A DNA stretch of 64,000 nt from Oxytricha trifallax. Taxonomy: Eukaryota > Ciliophora > Spirotrichea > Sporadotrichida > Oxytrichidae. Position 1 is the first letter of the stretch; each line of letters begins with the position of its first letter. Positions 1 to 10,144 of the stretch are shown one piece after another. The stretch is taken from assembly GCA_000711775.1 (NCBI GenBank), contig ARYC01002455.1:1-64000 (forward strand), read 5' to 3'. The position numbers were made by a program, and so were the translations under genes. The notes beneath the pieces are model-generated. The model made no database searches. It was not told the origin of the DNA and was given only the letters and a program-made list of their open reading frames with translations.

Positions 1-70
1 GTATGCACTAATAGTCTACTTTTATCAATCAAAAACTCAATCAAACTACTGAAAGAGTTTTGGGGTTTTG
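1..70. mobile_element. TBE-0, right terminal inverted repeat only
   Basis: This is the end of a telomere-bearing element that lies mostly upstream of the window. It matches the right ends of the complete TBEs further on, including the run GGGGTTTTG that closes the element at position 70. The next bases are AAT, which fits the 3-bp ANT target rule, but the other end is not visible. Confidence 0.9.
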
Positions 71-289
71 AATGCAAGAACAGTCAGAGAGAAGATAGAT
101 CATAAATACTATGAGTTAGGTAAACGACTAAGCAATCGCATCATACCTCACGACTAAGACTAGAATCGCTTCTCGAACGTGACTAAGAGAAAAAGGATGA
201 CAGACGGCAGCATGCACATGATGGAACAATAACAGAGAACGCCTAACTAGAACATGATGATAAGCGGAATATGATTTAAATTAAACTAA

Positions 290-1230
290 TCATAACTTAA
301 TACTCATAATCTGCGTCTCACCATATTTGGCTTAATTTCTAATGTAGTCTTAGTCGACCGACTAGATCGACTTATCTATAAGTAATTTGATGTCTAGTCG
401 TAGTCCCTTCAGTAATATACTTAGCATCTCTTTCTTGTAGCTCTGCTTGATTGTAAAGAAGGTGCTCTCGATTCCATTATACTCAGGGAGAGTAAGGGAT
501 ACTGTATAAGGGGATGATATCCAGTCGCTCATACACTCCTTCTTTACAAGGATTGACTTGTGAACCTGCAGATTATCCATGAATATGACTAGTCGACGAT
601 CCTTATACTTCTCTTACAACTGCTGCATTAATAGAATGAACTAGTCTTACTTAATTGATCCCTTATTAATAATATAGTCTTCAAGTCCCTTGTCAGTTGA
701 TATAGCTCCAAGAAGCGCAAACACTCCGAAGTCATGTCGCTTGTCTAGGAATCTTATATTCTCTCCATAAGGTGCCCAGGTTCTATTGTGGCGAGTTGAG
801 GAAGTGAATACAGTCTCATCAATGAATATGATCTTCGATCCCAGTTGCAGCTCTCTCATATACTTAGTCTTCATTTCGATTTTAAGACTAGCTAGTCTTT
901 ATGGATAGACTAGCTCCACCTCCTTCTTTAGTCGTATGCTCTTGAATCTTACTTAAGCGCGCTTGTATAGTCTCCTCAAGTGAGTGACACTGATTCGCAC
1001 TTCTGGGATTTACCTGTGGAACATTATACACCTCTCTCTCAAACTTATTCCTGCTTGAGTGTGCAGTGTTTCACTGCTGGTGAGGAATTTAATATGACTA
1101 AGGTTGAATTAGTCTCAAGACTAGTCTTAGTCGATAACCCATTCCTGAAAAATGACTTCGACTGCCGGTACAGCTTGACAACATTTGTGTATGAGACACC
1201 AAAGAACTTTGCTATTGCACTCAGATTCAC
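290..1230 (-). pseudogene. DDE transposase (IS630/Tc1-like), divergent, broken
   Basis: Read with TAA/TAG as Gln, the minus strand is open from about 874 to a TGA at 290-292. It shows the three catalytic blocks of IS630/Tc1-like enzymes: FIDETVF (first Asp), IFMDNLQVHKS (second Asp) and YNGIESTFF (Glu). The TBE enzymes have HADEAVF, LFVDNLSVH and FNGIEFYW at the same places, so the two are distant relatives. An N-terminal piece in another frame (1230-1045) contains SAIAKFFGVSYTNVVKLYRQ, which looks like a helix-turn-helix. Codons rich in ACT, AGT and CTA come from the TAGTC/GACTA enrichment and interrupt otherwise plausible protein. The join between the pieces is out of frame, so this copy is probably dead. 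Confidence 0.6.
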
Positions 1231-1915
1231 CAGTGGTCGTAGATTAGATGTTGGATTTCAGTTGCCATCACGTATGAGTAGAAAGGTTTCAAAGTCGATC
1301 TGTGGTTTGAGTTTGACTACTCTCATCTAAATGACTAGAGTTAAGACTAATAATAATACAGTGATTTAATTTGAAACTAGTCATATGATAAGTCTGTTGA
1401 TATTTGATTCAACTTTAATCATTGCAACTATACTTACCTGTAATGAGTAAATGCTGTTCCAAGTCACCATAAACCACCATTGTGAAGGGTGTTGATGGTT
1501 TGAAGATTCATTAATATTATTAGTGATATGGACATTGATAGCCGATTTTGCGACTACCTACGACAAAGTCATGATCAATATACTTACAAGACTACCTATT
1601 CATACTAGTCTGCACTTAGTCGCCTCCTTCAATCTTAAGTTTAAGACAAATGATTATAACTGTGGTTGATAAGATTGATTAATAGTTAAGTTAAATTTAA
1701 AAGTTAATAGTAGTAATCAAGACTTAATCACAAACCACCCAAATGAACAATGTGAAGGGTAGTTGTATACTTTGACTTTCATGTTCAGAGTAGTCACAAC
1801 TACTCTGTATCAACCTAGTCTTCGACTATAGTCCTTACTAATAGTCGCTTAGTCGCATTTTCGCATTAATAAACTTGTGTCAACTCACTATCAACTCACA
1901 GACTATGCATGAATT

Positions 1916-1928
1916 GGGGTTTTGGGGT
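1916..1928 (+). repeat. Telomere-like run GGGGTTTTGGGGT
   Basis: Thirteen bases of hypotrich telomeric sequence, not followed by TBE terminal repeat sequence. It is the likely right end of the divergent transposon at 71-1928. Confidence 0.6.
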
Positions 1929-2269
1929 ATTGTTATTAGCGGTACTATATTACCGCATTCCTTGGGCGATATAATTTGAGGTTTTTTTAATGTGATAGTA
2001 AAATTTATAGAATTAGAGGGTGTAATTAAAGTCTAGTTATCTAGCCCTAGAATGCGATAAAATAGTGCAGCTAATAACAAAGTCTAGCCAATTTTGAATT
2101 CTCTATCGAAATGGCCCAAGATCATTTTATTGGACAACTTTAACTGCCAAGATTTAGATTTGAATTTAATTTAATTATAATTAATTTTATCAATTTCGAA
2201 CGTATTCCTATAATAATCAAATCACTCGAAATATTTATATTCATATAATTTATTAATAAAAATTGATAC
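1929..2269. other. AT-rich spacer, nothing recognised
   Basis: No reading frame with protein-like composition and no repeat of note was seen. Confidence 0.5.
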
Positions 2270-5200
2270 CTTCCTCCCATCAAGAAGTTTCACAAAAATA
2301 CTCAATAAACCGAAATTTGAATCAGATGTCTGTGATATTAATCTTAGTTATATCTCCTATGGATAAATGTCCATTATCTTTTCATAAGCTAACATTCTAA
2401 AATAATTCAATAATAAAATATTATTTTTTAGAAAATATAAGATATAAGTATTTATTTTAATCATATAAAGTTTAAACATAGCTGTTGAATGATGTAAAAT
2501 TTGGTATTTTATTGAAAGTTCAGTAATATTTTCTTTTGGACAAGTTTATAAGTACTTTTGTGCTGCAATATTAATAAGAGCTTCGCTCTCAACATTTATC
2601 ACTTACACTAAATGAGTAGTTTTTTAATCAGTGTTTGGATCCAAAAATGTCATTTTAACATATTAAGGGTCAAAGCATGGATCAAGTAATTAATATGTTA
2701 ATTTTATTTTATATTATAGAGAAAAAGAATAAATGTATTTAAGATTAAGTGACTTGATTATATTAAACTTTTATCCATGAAGTATTTGATCCTATTTCAA
2801 GAGGAGGTTTTAAATTTCTTATTAATTTTCATATAATAATTTAGCTTCTTTCATTACTAGGTACTCTAAATGATCCTTAATATATAAAAATTCTATAAAA
2901 AAAAAATCCTTCTAGAGAGCTTCGAGCACTTTCTTTTCGATGTCTTCTGGATTAGAGATAAAACTATAATGGCCTTTTCCTGCTAGTGCTGCATTTTAAA
3001 TTAATTCAGAGCTTACTCCGTCACCAATTCCGAAGCAAAATATTTTAATTAAAAATTTGCAATGAACTTTAGTGGTATCACTATGAAATTTAATCATATC
3101 TACCACTTTCTTAGTATCATTTACCTCACCATCTGTCAACAAGTACAAATAAATTAATATAAATGTTATGGAAATGCCTTGGTAATTCTTAATCAACTGG
3201 GAGAGAGAAAATAGTTAAAAAATTAAGATTATAATAAATTAATAGCTTTTAATGGTAAGAATATTTCTGTACCTCCCATGTTAGCCTTAAAACTTTTAAT
3301 AGCATCAATAGCTTATTTAAATGTTTTCTAATTATAAAGCTAGCTTTCTTCGAATAATTTATTATATTTTGATCCAAAACTTACAACATTAAATTTAGAT
3401 CCCATTGGCAAACTATGAAGAAATAGCATTTTAAATAAATAAGATGTGATATAATTTATAAAAATAAAAAATAGTTTCAAAGCTTGAACAGCTAATTATA
3501 TTCTATCTCCATCCATTGAACCACTTCTATCAATTAGAAAAATATACTCTAGTAGTTTTGGCTCAATAAACGTTTCATCATCTAGGTCAATAATTTGATT
3601 ACTATCAATTTGTTTTGTTTCTGAATCTAACTTATATAATTTAATTAATTATTATTATTTTATTTATTAATTTATTCTAAATTATCAGAGGAAACAAAAT
3701 CAAAAGATGAAGCCATTGATGATTTTTTTTATTTCCATTTGAATTAAGAAGCTCTTAAATTTGGTAAAATGGACACAAATAAAGAAATTTCATTGAATTT
3801 ATTCCTTGTTTTTTTAAATATAAAAATAAATAATAAATTGTTTTAATGGCTACTGGCTTATTTATGTTATCGTCTTTGAAATAAAATTTAATAATAAATA
3901 TTTTTGAAGTACAGAATGAAATCCTTATCTGTCTAGTTCGTACAAATATCTATAAAATTAATCATAAATAATTTTGAATTTAATATGTTAAGCGACTGAG
4001 ATTTCAATTAATTTTCCTTCATTTTCAATTTTTATAATATTAATTTCATGATTTTTTGATGAAATCTTTTATATTTATCCTGCCATCTAAATTTTAACTG
4101 ATAAATCCCATAATTTTAGATCGTTTATCAGAATATCTGACGATTTCTGTTCTTCGTTATCTTATATGATTTATTGTGAGGTATTTGAATTGTATGTTAA
4201 ATTCTGACTTGCACTGTTAATGTAATTTTAAACATCTTTGATGTAATTTGGTATAAAACTCATAGGTATTAAAAATAATATGGTTAAATAAAAGATATCT
4301 TTAAGCAGTATAATTCATCCTCTACATGTAGTAATTTCTGATATAAACATGTTATAACTGCAATTGATTTGATTAATTAATAATAGTAATTTATAAAAGT
4401 ATGTAATTAATGGAGATAAGGTGGTTGTTAATTTAAATTTGAATTTAAATAAACTTAGTATTTTTATTATTATAGACGGATTTGGTTGCTTTTAATAAAT
4501 TAACAATAGTACAATATATATATAAATATATATATATATATAGGGGGGCCTCCAATAATTAAAAAGCAACCAAATTAATTGTGTGGTTTGAGTTAAATTT
4601 TATTCTTTATATCCCCTACTAATTATTATAATAAAACCTAATCCCACCTAGACTAATGCTGAGCCCTGATAACAGAGTGGTCGATGACATTATACCCTTC
4701 CTTTCATCCTAGACAGTCGAGCTGGACATGCAGTAGCTCTCTCCCAACATGCAGGCGTACTTCTCGCCCATTCACACACTCGACGCCGCCATATTCGAGG
4801 CCATGCTCCGCTGCCTCCTGGACAACATGACCGTTGGTGAGAGATCAAAGAAAGAGATTCACGACGTGGTGGCCACCATCTTCGGCGACAATGTCACCAC
4901 CCACCACAGGGAGATCGTCGAGCACAGCATTGAGATGCGGGCGGCCGTTAGAAAGCTCACATTTCCAACAGAAGGCACTTACATGTGCGAAGGGGGCAAC
5001 GATGAAACGATGGATCAGACCTTACGATCGCGAACGACACTACCAAATAGGGCAGACACGCCCGAGGTCAGAGGTGGGGGCCCTATGTAAACCTAATAGT
5101 ATAAGATGACAACTGCAACCACTCAAAACATCTCTGATGTGGGCCCTATTCATGACATGAGAGATCAGTTGGAGACGACGCCCTCAGCTAAGCCTGGTGG

Positions 5201-7480
5201 AGGATGTGGAGATCCCCTACCTGGGCACCCATTAATGGGTCGTTAATCTAGGCGTCCTAACGGACACTCTGGTCCTCGACCCCTTGAGATTACCAGGCCC
5301 AACTGTTAGAGATGTTCCTTTGACTTCACATGTTGCTATGCCCTACAGCAAGATTAGTGCCGTCCTCTATGAAGACTCAACAACCTTTCCTCAAGCCCAA
5401 GGTGAAGCACCTATTGGCAAGAGCATGCATCACATTTCCGAGACTGTCAATATCCTTAGCTGGCTTGTTCAAATGTCCAACGACTAGCTTCCCTAACCGC
5501 AATGTTGAGGACAATATCATTGCTGCACTCATCATGAACAACTAGGCTAACACTGATCACACTGTAGCTACATCCGATCCTACCGCATGGGCAAATATTG
5601 AGGCCGTTCAAGACTCCTTTAGTAGAATACCAGTAAGACTCATTGAGTAATTGATATACTATAATACTAGATGAGAATCCGCCAAGGCAAATACACTGCT
5701 ATGCAGAGGAATTCCTTCTAGCTTAGAGCAGGATCCGCCAACGCTCCTAAGCAAGCTCACTTATCGTAACCCCTATAGGAAGCAACTGCACGAGTACATC
5801 GCACACCTGCTCCTCCTAATCTCGCAGATGGACAGGCACTGGCTTCAGCACGAGGTCCAGAGGACCCTGGTCGCGCCCTGGACCACTTGAGCTTGAGGAA
5901 TGTCTGATTAAAACTTTCCAAGTTGATATGGTATTCAAGATTTCCATAATTCAGCCCAGCATTTCTACCCCAATAATGATCTTGAATTATCTCGGCCCCT
6001 GGGATAGATGTGTGAGTCGGACATTCCATTTCTGTAAAATGAAATGTGGAGAATCGCGTGGTGCCCCTGCCACCCCCTCAAGAGAAAAATTGTTTTTTGT
6101 CATCGTTTGCAATACTGTTTGCCAAAAAATCATATGTAGAAAATTTGAGGTAAGTATTTTTTATCAGACCTATTATATTAATACCGCTTAATTACACTAA
6201 ATTAACGACTCTCTGTAATATATTAGTTTTAACATTTGAATTTAATTAGACAAAACATGGCACCAAACCCTACAGAGATAAAAACACTCTCAGGATGACA
6301 AGACCACCAGCTCCCAGGAAGAGGCCAAGATCATGCAGTCCCTCCTCCAAGTCAGAGATCAGCTAGCTCTAATTCACGAGTACAGACATCACCTCGCGTC
6401 ATTTCCAGAGCTGCCCAGGGTCAACGAAGTCATGAGAAGATCGGGGGCACCCGCAGCTCACGAGGCTGAGGCAATCATGGCATGGCACTGGCAGGTGGTA
6501 ACAGGAGCACGCTCAGATCTCCAACACTTCAAGCAGGAGATCGATCAATCGTTGAAGAAGAGCAACCCCGGCCTCTACAAGAAGCTCACTCCCCAGTCAA
6601 AGATCCAAGAGATACAGGACCGCCTGCAGCTTATACAGGAGAACTCCGAAGACCAGATGCACACATTCCTCAGGAAGATCTTCGCCAAGTGTCCCCTGCT
6701 CCCAGAGAAGATCCTCACCCTCCTCGCGAAGCAGTGCGAGACCCTGGAGGCGGACAAGCTCCTTGCCTGGTACACCGCGAACATCAGCCGTAGGCAGAGA
6801 AGATCAGACGAGGCAAGTAATCCCAAGTGCATCAAGAGTCAGTGAAAGTTATCCTAGAACAGATTGATTAGTAGTTTAAATAGTGAGTAAAACTTGTAAT
6901 TAGATTAATTGCATATAATTAGTTGTTGGTACATTTCATTTTCATTTCTCCCAAATCTTTAATTCTTTTATATTATTTATGAAGATTTAGGCGGAAAGTT
7001 GCCTAAAACAATTCTAATCATATCTTATTACTTTTTAGTGAAAGAGCCTGTGACAGCTGTTTGACCTGATGCTATTGAATCTTCATATTTTTACTCAGTT
7101 TTAATTTTCTCTCCAATTTAAGTAATCAAATATTTCTTAGAACCATCTTGGAGAGTAAATTCTATATTTAGATTTGAGAATACTGAGTCGACTTCAACTG
7201 GAAATAAATAAACAGTTTCAATTGCGATATCTTCAAGGTTTTTATAGTACTGTTTTATTTCTAAGGATGCTAGCTATTGTACTATATTTGCTGTAACAAA
7301 ATACAATATAATCTTAATAAAAATTGTTTAACAAATTAATTTTATATTTCATTATTTATATTATAAATAGATTAATTTGAATTTATTGAAAAAAATTTGC
7401 TGTGATTTCTACTTTGTATAAAGGAATTGGGTTTAGTGTAGTTTTATCAAGCAAAAATATTGCATCCTTGTTTTGTTAAG
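2270..7480 (-). CDS. VIT and von Willebrand factor A domain protein (germline form, IES-interrupted)
   Basis: Coding segments in order on the minus strand give one protein of the VIT-vWA family. At 7480-6984 lies the VIT domain, with LNPIPLYKVEITAN, TVYLFPVEVDSVFS, YEDSIASGQTAV and the hallmark VLGNFPPK. At 4370-4000 come KLLHVEDELYCLK, PMSFIPNY and KIENEGKLIEISVA, and near 3900 KDFILYF. At 3600-2930 is the vWA domain, with the MIDAS motif FLIDRSGSMDGDRIQ, then MGGTEIFLPL, LLTDGEV and FGIGDGVSSELI. At 2600-2500 ITELSIKYQILHHSTA fits the family C-terminus. Relatives are cytosolic or secreted proteins that use a metal-ion-dependent adhesion site; the partner here is unknown. The 5' end beyond 7480 and the stop codon are not resolved. 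The order is collinear, so the gene is not scrambled. Confidence 0.85.
3035..3062 (-). repeat. Candidate 24-bp IES, pointer GCAA
   Basis: GCAA occurs at 3035-3038 and 3059-3062. Removing 24 bp (one pointer copy kept) joins TKVHC directly to FGIGDGVSSE in the vWA domain and deletes residues that look foreign to it. The length is a multiple of three, so frame is not a test; the family pattern is the argument. Confidence 0.6.
3421..3474 (-). repeat. Candidate 48-bp IES, pointer AAATAG
   Basis: AAATAG occurs at 3421-3426 and 3469-3474 around a very AT-rich stretch. Removing 48 bp joins AVQALKL to FLHSLPMGSKFNVVSFG, a normal vWA sequence just after the MIDAS motif. Confidence 0.7.
4267..4298 (-). 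repeat. Candidate 29-bp IES, pointer TAT
   Basis: TAT occurs at 4267-4269 and 4296-4298. Removing 29 bp restores the frame and joins HVEDELYCLKI to PMSFIPNY, as expected after a VIT domain. The pointer is short, so the exact ends could shift. Confidence 0.6.
4371..4655. other. AT-rich leader of the nested gene, with TA repeat
   Basis: This stretch contains a TATA-type dinucleotide run near 4516-4542 followed by GGGGGGCC. It is presumably the 5' flank of the plus-strand gene that begins at 4656. No promoter motif can be named with confidence. Confidence 0.3.
4656..6845 (+). CDS. GC-rich nested gene, unknown function, five candidate IESs
   Basis: Reading with the ciliate code and removing five pointer-flanked segments gives one open frame of 503 codons including the TGA at 6843-6845. 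Third codon positions are strongly G/C, unlike the AT-rich surroundings, and this bias picked the frame in each segment. The start is the ATG at 4656 (MLSPDNRVVDD). Segments in order include DIIPFLSSQTVELD, EAMLRCLLDNMTVGE, VEHSIEMRAAVRKL, SHVAMPYSKISAVLYED, NPYRKQLHEYIAHLLLLIS and, in the last, SLLQVRDQLALIHEYRHH. The C-terminus, LLAWYTANISRRQRR (about 6757-6804), faintly recalls a homeodomain recognition helix, but the invariant Asn is out of register, so I do not claim the family. The gene lies wholly inside a 2.6-kb IES of the opposite-strand VIT-vWA gene. Confidence 0.75.
5078..5149 (+). repeat. Candidate 63-bp IES, pointer GGGCCCTAT
   Basis: The 9-bp direct repeat occurs at 5078-5086 and 5141-5149. 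The length is a multiple of three and the insert has no in-frame TGA, so reading frame does not prove removal; repeat length is the evidence. Confidence 0.55.
5170..5212 (+). repeat. Candidate 37-bp IES, pointer TGGAGA
   Basis: TGGAGA occurs at 5170-5175 and 5207-5212. Removing 37 bp moves the frame exactly as codon bias demands and joins HDMRDQLE to IPYLGTHQWVVNLG. A TCAG pair 19 bp apart (5165/5184) would also fix the frame, so the boundary is not unique. Confidence 0.5.
5448..5518 (+). repeat. Candidate 64-bp IES, pointer CAATATC
   Basis: CAATATC occurs at 5448-5454 and 5512-5518. Removing 64 bp restores the frame, joining HHISETVN to IIAALIMNNQANTDH. Confidence 0.65.
5590..5693 (+). repeat. 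Candidate 96-bp IES, pointer GGCAAATA
   Basis: The 8-bp repeat occurs at 5590-5597 and 5686-5693. The insert is AT-richer than its flanks and carries the only in-frame TGA of this segment (5672-5674). Removing 96 bp keeps the frame and removes the stop, joining SDPTAWAN to TLLCRGIPSSLEQD. Confidence 0.75.
5881..6307 (+). repeat. Candidate 421-bp IES, pointer GACCAC
   Basis: GACCAC occurs at 5881-5886 and 6302-6307. The upstream frame meets a TGA at 5888 just after the first pointer. Removing 421 bp joins RTLVAPWT to TSSQEEAKIMQSLLQ in the frame of the last coding segment. The insert is mostly AT-rich. Confidence 0.65.
7286..7403 (-). repeat. Candidate 109-bp IES, pointer ATTTGCTGT
   Basis: The 9-bp repeat ATTTGCTGT occurs at 7286-7294 and 7395-7403. 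Removing 109 bp restores the frame and joins IPLYKVEITAN to IVQQLASLEIKQYYKNLED, a typical VIT N-terminus. Confidence 0.8.
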
Positions 7481-8639
7481 AAAAATATTATAAAAATAAT
7501 AATTAACTATTATTAATTAGTAGGATTCAAAAATTAATCTTTTTTATATAAGAAATATAATTAATTTAATAAGAAAGAATATCTGAAAATTATTTGTTAA
7601 AGCTTTCCATTGAATATATGCAAAAAATTAATAATAAAATTTTATTTATTAATCATGCTCACTTTATTTGTAAATTTGTTCAAACTACATAAAAAAATTG
7701 CAATTTTTATACTAAAATATTTTATAATTGATATAATTCTAATTGTATTTATAAGATTACTTAGAAGTATAAAGTAAATATTATATATTTATTTACAAAA
7801 AATTTTAAATTGCAGTTTTATATTTTGAACATGTTTATTAATCAGTAAGAAAATATGTAAGAGTAAATAATTTAAACTTAGATAGAGTTTTTATTTCAAG
7901 TAAATATTTAAATTTGAATATTTTTTGCAATTTAATTAAAAATTTGTTAAAATACAAACATCACTGTAAAATAAATCGATTTTAAACTATCTGCTTAGTA
8001 TGACATAGTTTAACTTCCATTTCTTTAAATCTTGAATAGAATGTTTATAATATTGATCAATAAAATATCAGGCAAATATTTGGCTGCAAAAAATATAGAG
8101 GCTTAAAAGTACTGAGTGAATACTATAAGTAATGAAAAGCCTTTCCTTTTGTTTACTACCTTAATAAAGGATTATAGAACAGAAGCGACTGTAGAAATTA
8201 TAATTAATTTTCATCCTCCTTAAATTATTATAACCTTCACTTTCTCAATAATTAGATTTACTACATTTATCATGAAAAGAACTGATATTTAAAAATTAAA
8301 ATGTAGGCACTGGAAAATTTATTATTTCTTATCATTTTGACTTTTATAAATACATTTTTTAACTAATATTAAATACTTCATAAATTATTTTTCTTTTTTT
8401 ATTTGGTTCTAATAGTGATTGTTTATAATTGAGAGAGAGAATAATTAAAATAAAGATTTCATAAATTATTGCTTGTTTGATTTATACAAATAAATATCAA
8501 ATATTTAGCTTTGAAAAATTCGAAAAATAAGAACATTATTTCCTTAGAAAAAACCGAGAATAAGATTTTTTTAAATCAAATTACTAATTTTTATATATCA
8601 ACTTATAAATCTAAATTATTAAATTAGAAAGTTAATAGC
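7481..8639. other. AT-rich, no gene recognised
   Basis: This may hold the missing 5' end or leader of the VIT-vWA gene, but no protein-like segment could be assigned. Confidence 0.4.
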
Positions 8640-9184
8640 TATGTGAGATTATCAATCTCATTAGGACTTTCTAAGAAACTTCCTATTGTACTAAAGCCTG
8701 CTGAGAGCAAGCAGGGGATTGCTGGGAGAAAAGCATGAGGAGCAGTCGGCGGGGTTCAATCTGCCAGCTATTCACTCCTCGAGTGGGCGTGGTCCAAGGA
8801 TTTCCCTGTATTAGATGTGTCACCTGGCTTGAATACAGCTTCCTAGGTAATAGGGAGCAGGATGAAGGTACGATTTTCCTTAAAAAGTGAGAAGACAAAA
8901 GCCATTGAAGCCAACGATAAGAATTTTTCTCCAACACCATGTTAAGGTACTAAAGCTACTGCAGCGAAAGGACAGGGATTATGTTACCAAGTAGCGGTGG
9001 GACCGGTAAGCGTTTTTATGCAGCTTCTGTCTTTCTAGCGGAATTCTCGAGCTCTTCTTTCCGGTTTGGTTCTGATCAGCATTTAGAAAAACTAGGTGAT
9101 AGCGGATGTGGTTTTTTAAGAATTTTCTACTTCATGACTGCCACTTCAACCACTCAGGTGCGTCTACTTAACGAGTAAGATTGA
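8640..9184 (+). other. GC-rich coding-like island, gene not identified
   Basis: This island is clearly richer in G+C than its surroundings, which here usually marks somatic-destined sequence. Several frames look protein-like. On the plus strand, 8937-9184 reads SSGGTGKRFYAASVFLAEF and then GSDQHLEKLGDSGCGFLRIF before a TGA; another plus frame reads KVRFSLKSEKTKAIEANDKN. On the minus strand, 8940-8683 reads NSYRWLQWLLSSHFLRKIVP. The 10-bp repeat GTACTAAAGC at 8688-8697 and 8947-8956 could be a pointer pair; removing the 259 bp between them joins SKKLPIVLK to LLQRKDRDYVTKQRWDR. Which frame is real, and whether the island is scrambled, cannot be settled here. Confidence 0.4.
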
Positions 9185-10144
9185 TGGTATGATTTAAGAA
9201 TTAAGTAGTGAATGATAAATTAATTTGATTTCAAATCATTAAACAACTTATAAATCTTTAATAATTATTCTAACTAAATATAATTTATAAGAGATAATTT
9301 GAATTTAGTGAGATTAAAGGAGATTTTAAAAAATAAGTGATTGAGGATTGACTATATGATAGGCTTAAAAGGCTTATTTTTGTATATCATTCAAAAACCC
9401 AAAACTCCTTTATGATTTATAAATGTATTTTGATTGTTATGTGTATTGTGGAGTATAGGATTTCTTTGGATAATGAGGCATCTTTTACATGCTGATTTAT
9501 AAATAAGAATGATTTTTTGAAGAAAATTATTTATACATACCTTTTATGTAAAAATGGTTCGAAATATGTTTAAGAATCTTAAGGTGAAAAGTTAAATTTA
9601 TTACATTCCTTTCAATGTTATTCAATTTTTCAATAAATGATGAATTTATCAATCAACTTTAAGATACTAAATATTCATTCATTAATAAAATTTGATATTA
9701 AAGCATAAATCATTTTTAATAAAAAAGCTCAATATAAATAACTTTTACTTTAAGAAACATTAGTAAGATAAATAAGAATAGGAAATATTAGAAATACAAG
9801 TAAATGATTTGGTTCAATAATTACAACTTTTACTCATTAGGAATATTACTAATTATAAATTGATTAAGAATAAATCTAATATAATTTTATTATGAACAAA
9901 TTTATTTTAGATTTATTAGTTATATTTAATTTAGTGTGCAAAAGTGCAAAAATTATAATCATTAAAAAAGTGGTAAATTATTTGCCAATATCTTAAATAT
10001 ATATAAATAATAATCAAACTTATTTAGAAATGGCTTTCAAATCTGTTAAATGTCTAAATTAATGGATAGTACTATGTACTTCAGCCTAGACTCGTGAGAG
10101 AAAGAGAAAATGTTTACTAAAAAGATATACAATTAAAGGTTTGA
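9185..10144. other. AT-rich, nothing recognised
   Basis: No coding segment or repeat structure was seen. Confidence 0.5.

Larger units (their letters stand above)
71..1928 (-). mobile_element. Divergent telomere-ended DDE transposon, probably decayed
   Basis: This stretch encodes a transposase on the minus strand related to, but clearly different from, the TBE transposase. It ends on the right with GGGGTTTTGGGGT (1916-1928), which looks like a telomeric terminal repeat of the kind TBEs carry. The left end is not recognisable; TBE-0 abuts it and may have inserted there. The whole stretch is saturated with TAGTC and its complement GACTA, roughly forty occurrences by eye, unlike anything else in the window. 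Limits other than the right-hand telomeric run are approximate. Confidence 0.55.
4366..6988 (-). other. Candidate 2.6-kb IES of the VIT-vWA gene, pointer GATTT, containing another gene
   Basis: GATTT occurs at 4366-4370 and 6984-6988, exactly where the VIT-vWA protein breaks. Removing 2,618 bp joins LGNFPPK to SIAVITCLYQKLLHVED in frame. The removed segment holds a complete GC-rich gene on the opposite strand (4656-6845), so one gene lies inside an IES of another. Nested germline genes of this kind have been reported in Oxytricha; the boundary here is inferred from reading frame and family pattern. Confidence 0.7.

Noticed and set aside
4500..4545. TA-repeat as an origin or promoter
   Set aside because: A simple dinucleotide run; nothing else supports a function.
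5757..6029. Minus-strand ORF of 90 residues opposite the nested gene
   Set aside because: It is the antisense of the G/C-rich coding frame; its residues (Ala/Arg/Gly/Ser-rich) are typical of a shadow frame.
6482..6835. Alternative plus-strand and minus-strand ORFs inside the last segment of the nested gene
   Set aside because: The frame from 6333 has G/C third positions and good protein composition; the others are shadows.
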